A stretch of DNA of 35,616 nucleotides. Origin: Clostridia bacterium. GTDB lineage: Bacteria; Bacillota; Clostridia; UMGS1810. The stretch is taken from NCBI GenBank assembly GCA_017397885.1, contig JAFQHQ010000199.1, forward strand, positions 40,603 to 76,218. Direction: 5' to 3'. The notes under the pieces were generated by a model. The model was given only the letters and a program-made list of their open reading frames with translations, did no database searches and had not been told where the DNA came from. The translations under genes were made by a program, and so were the position numbers. Position 1 is the stretch's first letter. Every line of letters begins with the position of its first letter. Positions 1 through 9,019 of this stretch are shown piece after piece.

Positions 1-179
1 GAAGCAGAGGGATAGATGGACCATGTGCCAAGCTCACCGTTTGGCGGAAGCTTTTTAAAGGTTTCATCGGTGCTTTCGTAATTTTCAAAATCAAATATAT
101 CCGAAGCTGCAAATGCAATGGTGTTTATTATGAGAGTACAAATTATAAATGCAGAAATATATTTTATTATTTTGTTCAT
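1..179 (-). CDS. Secreted protein with lectin-like module, 3' end outside window (partial)
   Basis: Only the first 59 complete codons lie in the window. The ATG at 179-177 follows AGGAGG at a good distance (about 184-190 on the plus strand). The protein begins with a signal peptide (MNKIIKYISA, then a hydrophobic stretch ending AFA at about residue 24). The mature sequence starts ASDIFDFENYEST and continues to PPNGELGTW. That is the same opening as the repeated module of the 215-1921 product and the N-terminus of the 1983-5219 lyase (hallmarks: FDF, acidic-aromatic, then G-x-L-G-x-W). It is therefore a fourth secreted member of the same operon, 35 bases behind the preceding gene. Whether a catalytic domain follows cannot be known from this window. 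Confidence 0.8.
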   Translation of the reverse strand, partial: MNKIIKYISAFIICTLIINTIAFAASDIFDFENYESTDETFKKLPPNGELGTWSIYPSA

Positions 180-214
180 TGCAACCTCCTGTGTTCAGTT
201 TAAAAACCCCATAA

Positions 215-1921
215 TCATTTTTCGAGGGATTCAAAGGTTCTCACGGGGTTCATGTTTGAATCCCATACAAAGCTTTTTACAACGCAGTTTTCGGCATTGT
301 CAACCTTAACCGTGTTGGAGAAGATGTGTTCCGATGTTTTAATCACGCCCGAATCCACACCAACGGAAAGAAGTGTTTTTTCTCCGTTTTCGTCCACTTC
401 ATACACTGCAGTATAGAATGTGAGATTGTAGTCTTTTCCGTCGTCGCTTGAAAACAGTGCGCTTGCGGTGATATTTCCCGCTTCAAGGTTTGTAATATCC
501 GCCGAACCGTTTGAATAGGTCACGTCTGAAATTGTCATTCCTTCTGCACCGTTTAAATCTTCAACAACAATGTCGTCAAGATATGAAATCTTTTCTCCGC
601 CCTGGGCATTTGCATAACCGAATCCTATGGCATCTACACTGTTGGAGAAAAAGCCGTAGGTGCTTGTGCCTGTTTTAACATATGTATTGTCGCCTTTTGT
701 TACGATAAGTTTGTATGTTTTGTCGCAGTTATAATAGATTTCAACATCAAACCACTCACCGAGAGTTGCCGCTACAACATTGCCCGATGAGTCCTTGAGC
801 TGACTTCCGGCGATTGCCATGTTGTGTGTTGTGTGAGCTATTGAGAATAACATGTTGTATGATGTGCTTGAAGCATCGCTGAGCATAATTCCGTAGGATG
901 TGCTCGTAGCAAGAGCTGTTTCAAGATTGATTCTTGCTTTGATTCTTATGCCCTTTGTTGTTATGGGGCTTGTGAGCACATATCTGAGCTGAACGGGATA
1001 TGTTGATGAACCGGTTGTAAGTTTTAAGGCTGTGCCGTTTGCTCCGCTTACTGTGCTGTCGGAAAGTATGCCTGCTTTTGTGCTCTGACCTGCGCCGTAT
1101 CTGTCCCATGTACCGAGGTTGCCGTTTTCGGGCATAACGGTATATGAAGTGCTTTCAAATTCGTTAAAATCAAAGTAATCCTTTTTGGTATTATCCACCG
1201 GAGGTTCTTCCTCGGTTTTTTCGGCAAGCTGAGCAATTGTGATATCATCGATGTATGCAATTCTTTCGGTGTCTGCCTGTTTATAATTATAACCAAAATA
1301 TAACGATGTCAGATTGGTATATGTGTGAGTGCCGCTTTTTTCGTAAACAGTGCCGTCTTCTCTTACAATGGTTGCGGTGTAGGTTCCGTCAAAATAGAGA
1401 TTTATAGTAAAATCCAGCCATTCATTCAAAGCAAAATAGGCATTTGCTCCGTTTGCATCTTTTACGTTGCTTCCGGCAATTGACAATTCATAATTAGTGT
1501 GTCTTATATTAAATAACACTGTTCCGTTAGCATATACGCTGAAACCTGTTCCGCTTGAAAGTGCGTTTTCAAGTCTGCAGCTTACCTTAATTTGTGCACC
1601 GTAGGAGTCGATGGCATTATTAAGTGTATATCTCATCTGTGTTGGGTGAGTGGTGTTGGTTCCGCTTGTCATTTTAATTGCAGTGGTTCCGCCCTTGCCT
1701 TCAACGGTTGTGTCGGCAAGAATTCCGGCTTTTGTACCCTGACCGTAGCCGTAAAGTGACCAGCTTCCAAGCTCTCCGTTTGCAGGAGATGCGGAGTAGG
1801 TTGTGCTTGTAAAATCATCGAAGCCGAAATAGTCCGATGCAACTGTCACATCCTCGGCAAAGACAGGCATAGCCGAAATTGCCATTGCAAGTGTAAGAAT
1901 GATAGCTAATAATTTTTTCAT
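215..1921 (-). CDS. Secreted protein with two tandem lectin-like (LamG/concanavalin-type) modules and a C-terminal Ig-like domain
   Basis: 568 residues. A signal peptide (about 1-22, MKKLLAIILTLAMA to PVFA) is followed by two homologous modules at about 29-232 and 247-456. Each opens with D-Y-F-x-F, then G-x-L-G-x-W, then K-A-G-I-L, and ends in a [YF]-[IL]-D-D-I segment, the pattern of beta-sandwich carbohydrate-binding or LamG-like domains. A roughly 100-residue C-terminal Ig-like domain (461-562, with KSFVWDSNMNP) recurs in the 1983-5219 lyase. No catalytic residues or family could be recognised, so a glycan-binding or surface accessory role is inferred. The start is supported by GAGGGA six bases before ATG 1921. 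It lies 61 bases behind the second lyase gene and probably belongs to the same operon. No SLH, LPXTG or membrane anchor is visible. Confidence 0.8.
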   Translation of the reverse strand: MKKLLAIILTLAMAISAMPVFAEDVTVASDYFGFDDFTSTTYSASPANGELGSWSLYGYGQGTKAGILADTTVEGKGGTTAIKMTSGTNTTHPTQMRYTLNNAIDSYGAQIKVSCRLENALSSGTGFSVYANGTVLFNIRHTNYELSIAGSNVKDANGANAYFALNEWLDFTINLYFDGTYTATIVREDGTVYEKSGTHTYTNLTSLYFGYNYKQADTERIAYIDDITIAQLAEKTEEEPPVDNTKKDYFDFNEFESTSYTVMPENGNLGTWDRYGAGQSTKAGILSDSTVSGANGTALKLTTGSSTYPVQLRYVLTSPITTKGIRIKARINLETALATSTSYGIMLSDASSTSYNMLFSIAHTTHNMAIAGSQLKDSSGNVVAATLGEWFDVEIYYNCDKTYKLIVTKGDNTYVKTGTSTYGFFSNSVDAIGFGYANAQGGEKISYLDDIVVEDLNGAEGMTISDVTYSNGSADITNLEAGNITASALFSSDDGKDYNLTFYTAVYEVDENGEKTLLSVGVDSGVIKTSEHIFSNTVKVDNAENCVVKSFVWDSNMNPVRTFESLEK

Positions 1922-1942
1922 AATAATCCCTCTTTCAAATTA

Positions 1943-1971
1943 ATTAAAATTTGTGAATCTATAATAATCAA
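1943..1971 (-). promoter_or_regulatory. Possible internal promoter before the two-module secreted protein
   Basis: On the minus strand TTGATT (1971-1966) and TTTAAT (1948-1943) are separated by 17 bases, in the 61-base gap between two genes of the operon. The region is very AT-rich, so a chance match is quite possible. Confidence 0.25.
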
Positions 1972-1982
1972 TAAGTTTCTTC

Positions 1983-4900
1983 TCAATCGAGAATCCACTC
2001 ATCAAGTGCGATAATTTCGGGTGCATACCCTTCACTTGCATATTTCCACGGTGTAAACGTTACTGCAATCGTTGCATCTTTTGTGTTGTCAAGCTTTATG
2101 GCAAGTCTGGAAATTCCCTTATTCTCGTTTTGACCTTCAACCGTGGGAGTTCCATCCATTGGCTTTGCCTCCGACACGGTGAATGTGCCTTCCGAAAGAA
2201 TTCTTGCAACCATTTTGTTTCCCGATATGTCAAGGATGGCTTTCTTGCCGTCATCGGAAATTGTCACGGAAGCAGGGGTGTGAATGTGCCAATAAAGAGT
2301 TGACTCTTCAATCAGGCTCACTTCATCCTGAATGAGAACACTTTTTCGGTTATTGGTCATTTTCATGCCTCTCAATGCCTTGTGTGCTTTGTTGGCATAA
2401 GCAGGAGTCATATCCACCCGGGCCATGGCACTTATGTCGTTTGAAGCAAAATTGTCCACATAGGTGTGAGCCTCATAAAGCTGGTCATAAAGCTCCATTC
2501 CGGGGCTTATGAGAAGTGTGTTGTGTCCTTGGGCACGGTTTCGGTATTTGTTCCAGCCTCCTGCGAGATTGTAATCTTCAAGACCGAGGTCTGTAATAAA
2601 ACGGTCGCCAAAAGCATCTATGACAAAAGTACCCACATCGAGATGACCGTGAGGAGCATCGTTGTTTCCGGCATGAATTGCCGCAAAAAACTCGTTATTT
2701 TTCTCCCATCCGCTTCGCATTACCGCAACCTCTGCCTTAGAGTATTTTTTGTCGGGTGTGAGATTGACTTTGCCCGTTTTTACATCACCAACACAATATA
2801 TGAGGTCTCTGTAGGTTCCGTCGAAGCTGTTGTCCACAAGAATGTTTGTGCGAAGGGTTTTTAGACCGTCATCACCAAGCACTCTTGCAAAGTAGTAAAG
2901 CTCGGGAGCATTTACGGTTATTACCCCTGAATCGGAATAGTTGAAGCTGCCGTAGGTGCTCGATACATCCGACGGATAATAACCCGTTTCGGCAACGCCC
3001 GGAGCTTTCATGAATCCGTAGTCGGTGCCGAGGGCAGTCTCCATTGAAGAGAGCATTTCAACAAAAGTTTCAATCGAAAGTGTCCAATAGCCGGGACCTT
3101 CATACCATGCGCCGTCGGGGGCAAGCTGATTGATTGCACCCTCAACAGAGCGAAGAGCATTTTCTAAAACAACGCCGCAAACCTCGGGTTCTTCATCGCC
3201 AATGGCAAGAGCCGAGAGAACCGCACCGGAATTACAAACAAAATTCCAGTTGTTGGGCTGATCGGTTGTTGACCATTTGTATGTACGAGCTCTTGAGGGG
3301 TCATCGTTATAGTCCATCATAAGCTCAACATATGCTTTTTGAAGAATGTTTTCTCTCATGAGCTTTCGCCGGTCGGGGGTCATGTAATTGTAGAGCCAGT
3401 CATACCCTACCCCCATTGCCATCATAAACTGACCCACATCGAGGAAATGATAGGGATTCCAGTCGGGGAAGTTACAAAGAGCTTCTATTTCGGTCCACGC
3501 TCTTTCGGCATATTTTTCTTCACCGGTCAAGTTGTACATAAATCCGCACTGGGTTACAATGTCTGCAATCTGATTGGACTGGTCTCTCATTCTGATGCCG
3601 CAGGGCTGTCTGCCCCACACAATGGGAGTGAGAGCCATAACACGCTCGGTTTCTGCCTTGCATGCATCAAACCACAGTCCCTTTATCTGACTTGTCTTTA
3701 CTTCCTCGGCAATTCTTGCAAAATCCTCAGAAGTTGCCATGAGTCTGGGATGGAGATTGTCGGGATTCTTTTGAATGAGTCTTGCAATGATCTCTTCACC
3801 GCTCGGACGTTCATAAATAATATTGCCTATAGTCGACATAATCTGTTTTTCATCCTCTCTGAAGTTTAGCTCCTCTTGTGTTCCGAGCATGAGAAGTCCC
3901 ATGCCGTTCCAGTAGGTTTCGCCATATATTTCGGCAGACTTTTCCGCTGAAATATACATTATTCCGTCCTTCTTTTTAAGAGCTGAATCGGATATATCAA
4001 AATCATATTGTTTTTCGTTATAAAAAACCGTTACGCTATCGTTGGTTATCTCCGCCTTAGCACCGATGCCCTCCGCAAAAACCATCAGCGGAATGTACAG
4101 TTTGGAATTTTCACTGTAGGCTCTGCATGAGCTAATGTCGGTTTTTCTGCCGTTTAAAACCGCAGAGTCTGCATCGTCATAGAAAATCAGATTTGCCTGA
4201 CGTTTGCTTGTTACCGGGGAAGACGACTCCCAAATCTTCATGTCATTCGAAAAAATGAAGGATTTGATGCGATATTCGGAGGCATCGGTAACACTTATTT
4301 CGTTTGTAAAAACCGTGTCGGTGTCGGGGGCATTTATTTCAGATAGCTTAACGTCACAGAGTTCATTTCCTTCATAAAGTGCCGTTACAAATGAGAGTTT
4401 TTCACTTTTTCCCCAAAGGCTTGAAACTGTTGCTTCCGCTTTAACATTGCCCGAAGAAAACTCGCTGATTTCTTCATCGTTTTGAACGTGGCGAATTTTT
4501 GAAATTGACACATTTTTTTGGGGGTCAAGATGAGTAATGGTGATGTCATCTGCAAAAACCTCTGCCGAATTGGTGCTTGTAGCCATAAAACCAAAGCTTA
4601 TAACATCAATGTCGGAAATTTTAATTCCGCTGCCTGATTTGGTGTAGGTGCTTCCGTCAATGCGTGTCAGTTTTGCATTGTAAATTCCGTCGGTATAGTA
4701 GCTTATGTCGATATAGAATTTTTCATCAATGCCGACAGCTACTTTGTTACCGGCAGAATCTTTCACATTACTTCTGAAAAATGCCACGTTTCCTGCGGTG
4801 TCAAACTCAAAAATTATACTAAAACCCGAGTTTTGTGTGGTTGACAGACCAATGGAAAATCCGCTGTTTTCGGACGGTTGAATAATTTTTAATGCGGCTT

Positions 4901-5219
4901 TGATTCGTATTCCGGAATTTTCAATGGGAGAATGCAGAGCATAACGCAGTCCCACAGCTCCCGTCGTGCTTCCGGAGACAAGCTTGATTCCCGTTCCCGT
5001 GTCTGCATCACGAGAAGCAATAACCCCGGAGGCGGCATCCTTTGACGCATAATAAGAATACCAATAGCCAAGATTGCCGCCCTCGGGCAAAGTCACATAG
5101 TCACTTCCCGAATATAAATCAAAAGTGAAAACATCACTTTCTGCACTGCCCCACGCAAAGGCGCTCAGGTGCATCATCATCTGACACAAGCAAAGCAGTG
5201 TACATATTATTTTTTTCAA
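1983..5219 (-). CDS. Secreted heparinase II/III-like polysaccharide lyase (paralogue without CBM32)
   Basis: 1078 residues with a signal peptide (about 1-22). Modules in order: one G-x-L-G-x-W lectin-like module (about 27-232), an Ig-like domain (236-340), a copper-amine-oxidase-N-like segment (about 345-445), the alpha/alpha-toroid of the heparinase II/III superfamily (about 485-800), then the beta-sheet domain with H857-x-H859-x-D861-x-G. Candidate active-site elements are N657-W658 (where many relatives have Asn-His), Y706/Y711 in WYEGPGYW, and H857. Family members cleave uronate-containing glycans by beta-elimination outside the cell; the substrate here is unknown. The start is a TTG at 5219-5217 behind a strong GGAGGGG, and it gives an intact signal peptide. 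The toroid is strikingly similar to the next gene upstream (5258-8986), indicating tandem duplication. The gap to that gene is 38 bases. Confidence 0.88.
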   Translation of the reverse strand: MKKIICTLLCLCQMMMHLSAFAWGSAESDVFTFDLYSGSDYVTLPEGGNLGYWYSYYASKDAASGVIASRDADTGTGIKLVSGSTTGAVGLRYALHSPIENSGIRIKAALKIIQPSENSGFSIGLSTTQNSGFSIIFEFDTAGNVAFFRSNVKDSAGNKVAVGIDEKFYIDISYYTDGIYNAKLTRIDGSTYTKSGSGIKISDIDVISFGFMATSTNSAEVFADDITITHLDPQKNVSISKIRHVQNDEEISEFSSGNVKAEATVSSLWGKSEKLSFVTALYEGNELCDVKLSEINAPDTDTVFTNEISVTDASEYRIKSFIFSNDMKIWESSSPVTSKRQANLIFYDDADSAVLNGRKTDISSCRAYSENSKLYIPLMVFAEGIGAKAEITNDSVTVFYNEKQYDFDISDSALKKKDGIMYISAEKSAEIYGETYWNGMGLLMLGTQEELNFREDEKQIMSTIGNIIYERPSGEEIIARLIQKNPDNLHPRLMATSEDFARIAEEVKTSQIKGLWFDACKAETERVMALTPIVWGRQPCGIRMRDQSNQIADIVTQCGFMYNLTGEEKYAERAWTEIEALCNFPDWNPYHFLDVGQFMMAMGVGYDWLYNYMTPDRRKLMRENILQKAYVELMMDYNDDPSRARTYKWSTTDQPNNWNFVCNSGAVLSALAIGDEEPEVCGVVLENALRSVEGAINQLAPDGAWYEGPGYWTLSIETFVEMLSSMETALGTDYGFMKAPGVAETGYYPSDVSSTYGSFNYSDSGVITVNAPELYYFARVLGDDGLKTLRTNILVDNSFDGTYRDLIYCVGDVKTGKVNLTPDKKYSKAEVAVMRSGWEKNNEFFAAIHAGNNDAPHGHLDVGTFVIDAFGDRFITDLGLEDYNLAGGWNKYRNRAQGHNTLLISPGMELYDQLYEAHTYVDNFASNDISAMARVDMTPAYANKAHKALRGMKMTNNRKSVLIQDEVSLIEESTLYWHIHTPASVTISDDGKKAILDISGNKMVARILSEGTFTVSEAKPMDGTPTVEGQNENKGISRLAIKLDNTKDATIAVTFTPWKYASEGYAPEIIALDEWILD

Positions 5220-5257
5220 AATCCTATCCCCTCCTCTCTGAAGGTTAATTTTTGAGG

Positions 5258-8200
5258 TTATCTTTTCTCAAACGCCTTGAATTCCGAAACACTGAGCCAA
5301 CCTGCGCCGTCACTGCAACCGTAGCCGTGAACCTTGATGTATCTTGCATTAACTCCGCCGATGTCAAATTTTTCCAGTTCATCGGTCGTTCCGGATGAAT
5401 GTCCGCTGAAAACTTCTGTCCAGTTGATTTTGTCATCGGACACTTCTATTCTTATTTCCGACTGTCTGGTGGAACCGCTGTAGAACGCCATTGCCACGCA
5501 GTCCACCTTTTGAGAATAACCAAGGTCATACATTGCCCAGTTTGGTGTAGCGCCCGAAAATCTTGTTGAATAGTCATTGTCTATGGAGTTTTTGGGCGGG
5601 TTTTCCTCTTGAGTAACAGAGAAAGCAGTTGCCTTTGTCACTGTTATTTCTTTATACTGAGCATCAAGCGGCGACTTGATTCGTTCGTTGATTGCAACTG
5701 TATAAACAGAGGTAAACATTCCGTCATCAACTTCAATGTATGCTACTCCCGGAATCGTGTCGGGATATATGATATTTGTTTTGTAACCCTTATTGGAGAT
5801 TGCTTCTATCTCACACTTTGCATTTGAAGCGTTTTCAACAGCATAGAGATAGTTTTTTTCCGACGGGGCAAAGCCCGGAACCTCGCTACCGTTAATTGTG
5901 AGAGAGTCAAGTTCGGGGAAACGCGGAAGAATTATTTCGCCATCTTCAAGCTTCCACGAATCAATGGGAGAAACCTTTGGGAAAGCACCTGCCGCACGTT
6001 CGGAGAATACCAGGGGTCTGAATGCAACTGCAATTGTTGCCTCGGTCAGGTTTTCAAACTTTATTGCCATTCTCGATGCACCGGCATTTTTGTTCTGACC
6101 TTCAACCTTTGGAGTACCTTCCATGGGCTGAGCAGGCGAAATTGTGAAGCTTCCGCCTTCCGAGAGAATTTTCACAAGCATTTTGTTGCCGTTTATGTCA
6201 AGCACAGCTTCTCTTGCATCATCGGAAAGGGTGATGTCTGCTTCGGTGTGCATGTGCCAATATACCGTTGAGGGTTCTTTTGCTTTGATTTCGTCCTGAA
6301 CAACAACAGTTGTTTTGCCGTTGGTCATTTTCATTCCGCGAACAGCACTTTCCAATGTGTTTGCATATGCAGGGGTTATGTCGGTCACTGCAATAGCAGA
6401 CGAGCCGTTGGTTTCAAACCGCGAGAAATATGAATATGACTCATACACCTGATCATGAAGCTCCATGCCCGGGTTAACAAGGAGTACATTGTGGCCCTGA
6501 GCACGGTTTCGATATTTGTTCCAGCCGCCTTCAAGATTGTAGTTTTCAAGACCAAGGTCCATTGCGAATCTGTCGCCGAAAGCGTCTATGACAAATGTGC
6601 CTGTGTCAAGGTGAGAGTGAGGTGCATTGTTTTTGCCTGTGTGTATAGAGGCAAAAAATTCTTCATCGGCATTCCATGAGCTTCTCATGCTTGCAACATC
6701 GGCTGTTTCAAATTTTTTGTCCAGTGTCATTTCCACATTTCCGGGTGCGGGAAGTCCGTCACAGTAGAGCATGTCTCTGTAGGTTCCTTCATAACCGTAT
6801 TGTTCCATGTGATTTGAACGAAGGGTTTTTAGTCCTTCATCCCCAAGCACCTTTGCAAAATAGAACAGCTCCGGTGCACTGATAACAGCCGCACCTGCAT
6901 CACTGTAGTTAAACGAACCGTAGGAGCTTGAAACATCGGAGGGGAAATAGCAAGCCTGTGCCACTCCGGGAGCATTTAAGAGTCCGTAATTTGTTCCGGC
7001 GGCGGTGTCGAGAGCCGAAAGCATTTCCGCAAAGGTTTCGATAACCAGGGTCCAGTAGCTTGCACCCTCATACCATGCACCGTCGGGAGCAAATTTGTTT
7101 ATGGCACCCTCTATGTTGTTTATGGCATTGCTCAAAACCTCACCGCAGATTTCGCTTTCTTCATCGCATATGGCAAGAGCCGAAAGAATTGCGCCCGAGT
7201 TGCACACAAAGCTCCAGTTGTTTGGCTGTGGAGTTGTGGACCACTGATAGGTTCTCTTTCGGGTGGGGTCGTTGTTATAATCACGCATGAGCTCCACATA
7301 TGCTTTTTCTTTTATGCTTTCACGCATAAGAGTTCTTTGGTCGGGAGTAAGATAGTTATATAACCAGTCATAGCCCACACCCATCGCCATCATAAACTGT
7401 CCTATGTCAAGAAAATGATTTGGGTTCCAGTCGGGGAATGAGCACAGAGCCTCAATTTCTTTCCATGCTCTGTCGGCATAGGCAGTGTCGCCTGTGATGT
7501 TATACATAAAAGCGCAGTTTGCAACAATGTCTGCAATCTGACCCGACTGGTCTCTCATGCGGATTCCGTCGGTGGTGCCGTATTTTATGGGTGTTTTTTC
7601 CATAAGAAGCTTTGTTGCGGATTCAATGCTGTTAAACCATGCACGTTTTATGTCACTGATTTCAATTTCATGCTTAATTCTTTCAAAATCCTCCGCAGTT
7701 GCCATAACACGGGGATGCTTGTTGTCGGGCCAACGTTCAACCACTGTGCTGATTACATCTGCCCCACGGGGTCTTTCATATGCCATGAGACCCGAAACCG
7801 CAGACATGACACCGGGATTTTGTCGCCAGTTCATAAGAGTGGAATCGGCACCAATGAGCACAAAGCCTTTTTCTTCATACATGGGCTTTGAGCTGAGTGA
7901 TGCAACAAAAGATCCAGGAACAAGCAGCTTTCCGTCCACGTTTTCGGCAGGGGTGTTGAATGCGGCTTTTTCGCCGTTTAGGATGTAGCTTGCACTTCCG
8001 CTTGTTACAGAAGCGGTGATTTTGCCGAGGGTTATGTCACAGCTTTGTGTTTCGGCGTTATATGAAACCTTGCCGCCAAGCTTTTCAACCGAAAATCTTA
8101 GCGGAACAAGAAGCTCATTGCCGCGCACTCTTGCAATGCCTGTGCCGTCATCACCAATCAAAACAGGTGTTCCGTCCAAAAGTGCTTTTTTTGCACCGTC

Positions 8201-8986
8201 ATAAAAACACAAGGTACCGCTGAGCATTTTCTTAACCATGCCGTCATTGAGCTCGGAGTCGGAACCAACTTCAACGTTCCACACCTTTGAATCAATGGTT
8301 TCTTCGGTCATGGGTTTTTCGCCTTCATATACTTTTATGTCATCAATAAAGAATTTGGACTTGCATCCTGCCGAAACATTGCCAACCTGAAATCTCACAT
8401 GAGAAATATCCGAAAGCGGACCTGTGAGCTTTGCATTCATGAGAAAATCACTGCCGCGAAGCTTTGAATCAACATAAACATCATAGCTGTCATTTTCAAG
8501 ATCGAGGGCAAGGTCAATATTGTAGAACTTGCCTTCAAGAAGAGTTGGAGCATCGGTGATATATTGTTCCGATGCATTCATCAGGTCGCCGCTTCCGTCC
8601 ACAATGAGAAGTCTTGCAAACTTCGAATTTGTGTCTTGAATTTCAATTATTTTTCTTGAACCCGACATATTGTCAATTCTTATGCGGGCATGAATAATTA
8701 TTTTGCCTTTGGGAGGCTCCGAAAAAACCTTGTTGACATGAGCATCTATGGGGGCAATTTCGGGGTTAATCTCAACCTTTATGCTTGTGTTTCCGTCCAT
8801 TTTGACGGTTTCAACAATATTTCCCTTGGGCGAAACGGATATATCCTTGGGGATTGCTCCGTCAACGCAGGATTCAAAATCCTCCGAAAAATACCAGCTT
8901 GCCGCCTTGACATTCGGTGTACGAATAATCGGCAACAAACCGCCAATCATACACAAAACCAAAAATACAGCCGTCAGTTTCTTCAT
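5258..8986 (-). CDS. Secreted heparinase II/III-like polysaccharide lyase with C-terminal cadherin-like and F5/8-C (CBM32-like) domains
   Basis: 1242 residues. A signal peptide (about 1-28) is followed by an N-terminal jelly-roll region (30-222, more diverged than the G-x-L-G-x-W modules) and a copper-amine-oxidase-N-like segment (about 255-385). The heparinase II/III toroid spans about 420-735 and the beta-sheet domain about 770-1000 (H790-x-H792-x-D794-x-G). Then come a cadherin-like/Ig domain (about 1024-1102) and an F5/8 type C discoidin domain (about 1110-1242, with SIDNDYSTRF and ARYIKV). N590-W591 and Y639/Y644 match the paralogue at 1983-5219. The discoidin domain should bind galactose- or uronate-type sugars, tethering the enzyme to substrate. 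The gene lies 33 bases after the FG-GAP gene and before its paralogue. The ribosome binding site (AAAGGTGTGG) is weaker than those of its neighbours. Confidence 0.88.
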   Translation of the reverse strand: MKKLTAVFLVLCMIGGLLPIIRTPNVKAASWYFSEDFESCVDGAIPKDISVSPKGNIVETVKMDGNTSIKVEINPEIAPIDAHVNKVFSEPPKGKIIIHARIRIDNMSGSRKIIEIQDTNSKFARLLIVDGSGDLMNASEQYITDAPTLLEGKFYNIDLALDLENDSYDVYVDSKLRGSDFLMNAKLTGPLSDISHVRFQVGNVSAGCKSKFFIDDIKVYEGEKPMTEETIDSKVWNVEVGSDSELNDGMVKKMLSGTLCFYDGAKKALLDGTPVLIGDDGTGIARVRGNELLVPLRFSVEKLGGKVSYNAETQSCDITLGKITASVTSGSASYILNGEKAAFNTPAENVDGKLLVPGSFVASLSSKPMYEEKGFVLIGADSTLMNWRQNPGVMSAVSGLMAYERPRGADVISTVVERWPDNKHPRVMATAEDFERIKHEIEISDIKRAWFNSIESATKLLMEKTPIKYGTTDGIRMRDQSGQIADIVANCAFMYNITGDTAYADRAWKEIEALCSFPDWNPNHFLDIGQFMMAMGVGYDWLYNYLTPDQRTLMRESIKEKAYVELMRDYNNDPTRKRTYQWSTTPQPNNWSFVCNSGAILSALAICDEESEICGEVLSNAINNIEGAINKFAPDGAWYEGASYWTLVIETFAEMLSALDTAAGTNYGLLNAPGVAQACYFPSDVSSSYGSFNYSDAGAAVISAPELFYFAKVLGDEGLKTLRSNHMEQYGYEGTYRDMLYCDGLPAPGNVEMTLDKKFETADVASMRSSWNADEEFFASIHTGKNNAPHSHLDTGTFVIDAFGDRFAMDLGLENYNLEGGWNKYRNRAQGHNVLLVNPGMELHDQVYESYSYFSRFETNGSSAIAVTDITPAYANTLESAVRGMKMTNGKTTVVVQDEIKAKEPSTVYWHMHTEADITLSDDAREAVLDINGNKMLVKILSEGGSFTISPAQPMEGTPKVEGQNKNAGASRMAIKFENLTEATIAVAFRPLVFSERAAGAFPKVSPIDSWKLEDGEIILPRFPELDSLTINGSEVPGFAPSEKNYLYAVENASNAKCEIEAISNKGYKTNIIYPDTIPGVAYIEVDDGMFTSVYTVAINERIKSPLDAQYKEITVTKATAFSVTQEENPPKNSIDNDYSTRFSGATPNWAMYDLGYSQKVDCVAMAFYSGSTRQSEIRIEVSDDKINWTEVFSGHSSGTTDELEKFDIGGVNARYIKVHGYGCSDGAGWLSVSEFKAFEKR

Positions 8987-9019
8987 ATATCAACCACACC
9001 TTTCGAATAATATTTTTTG

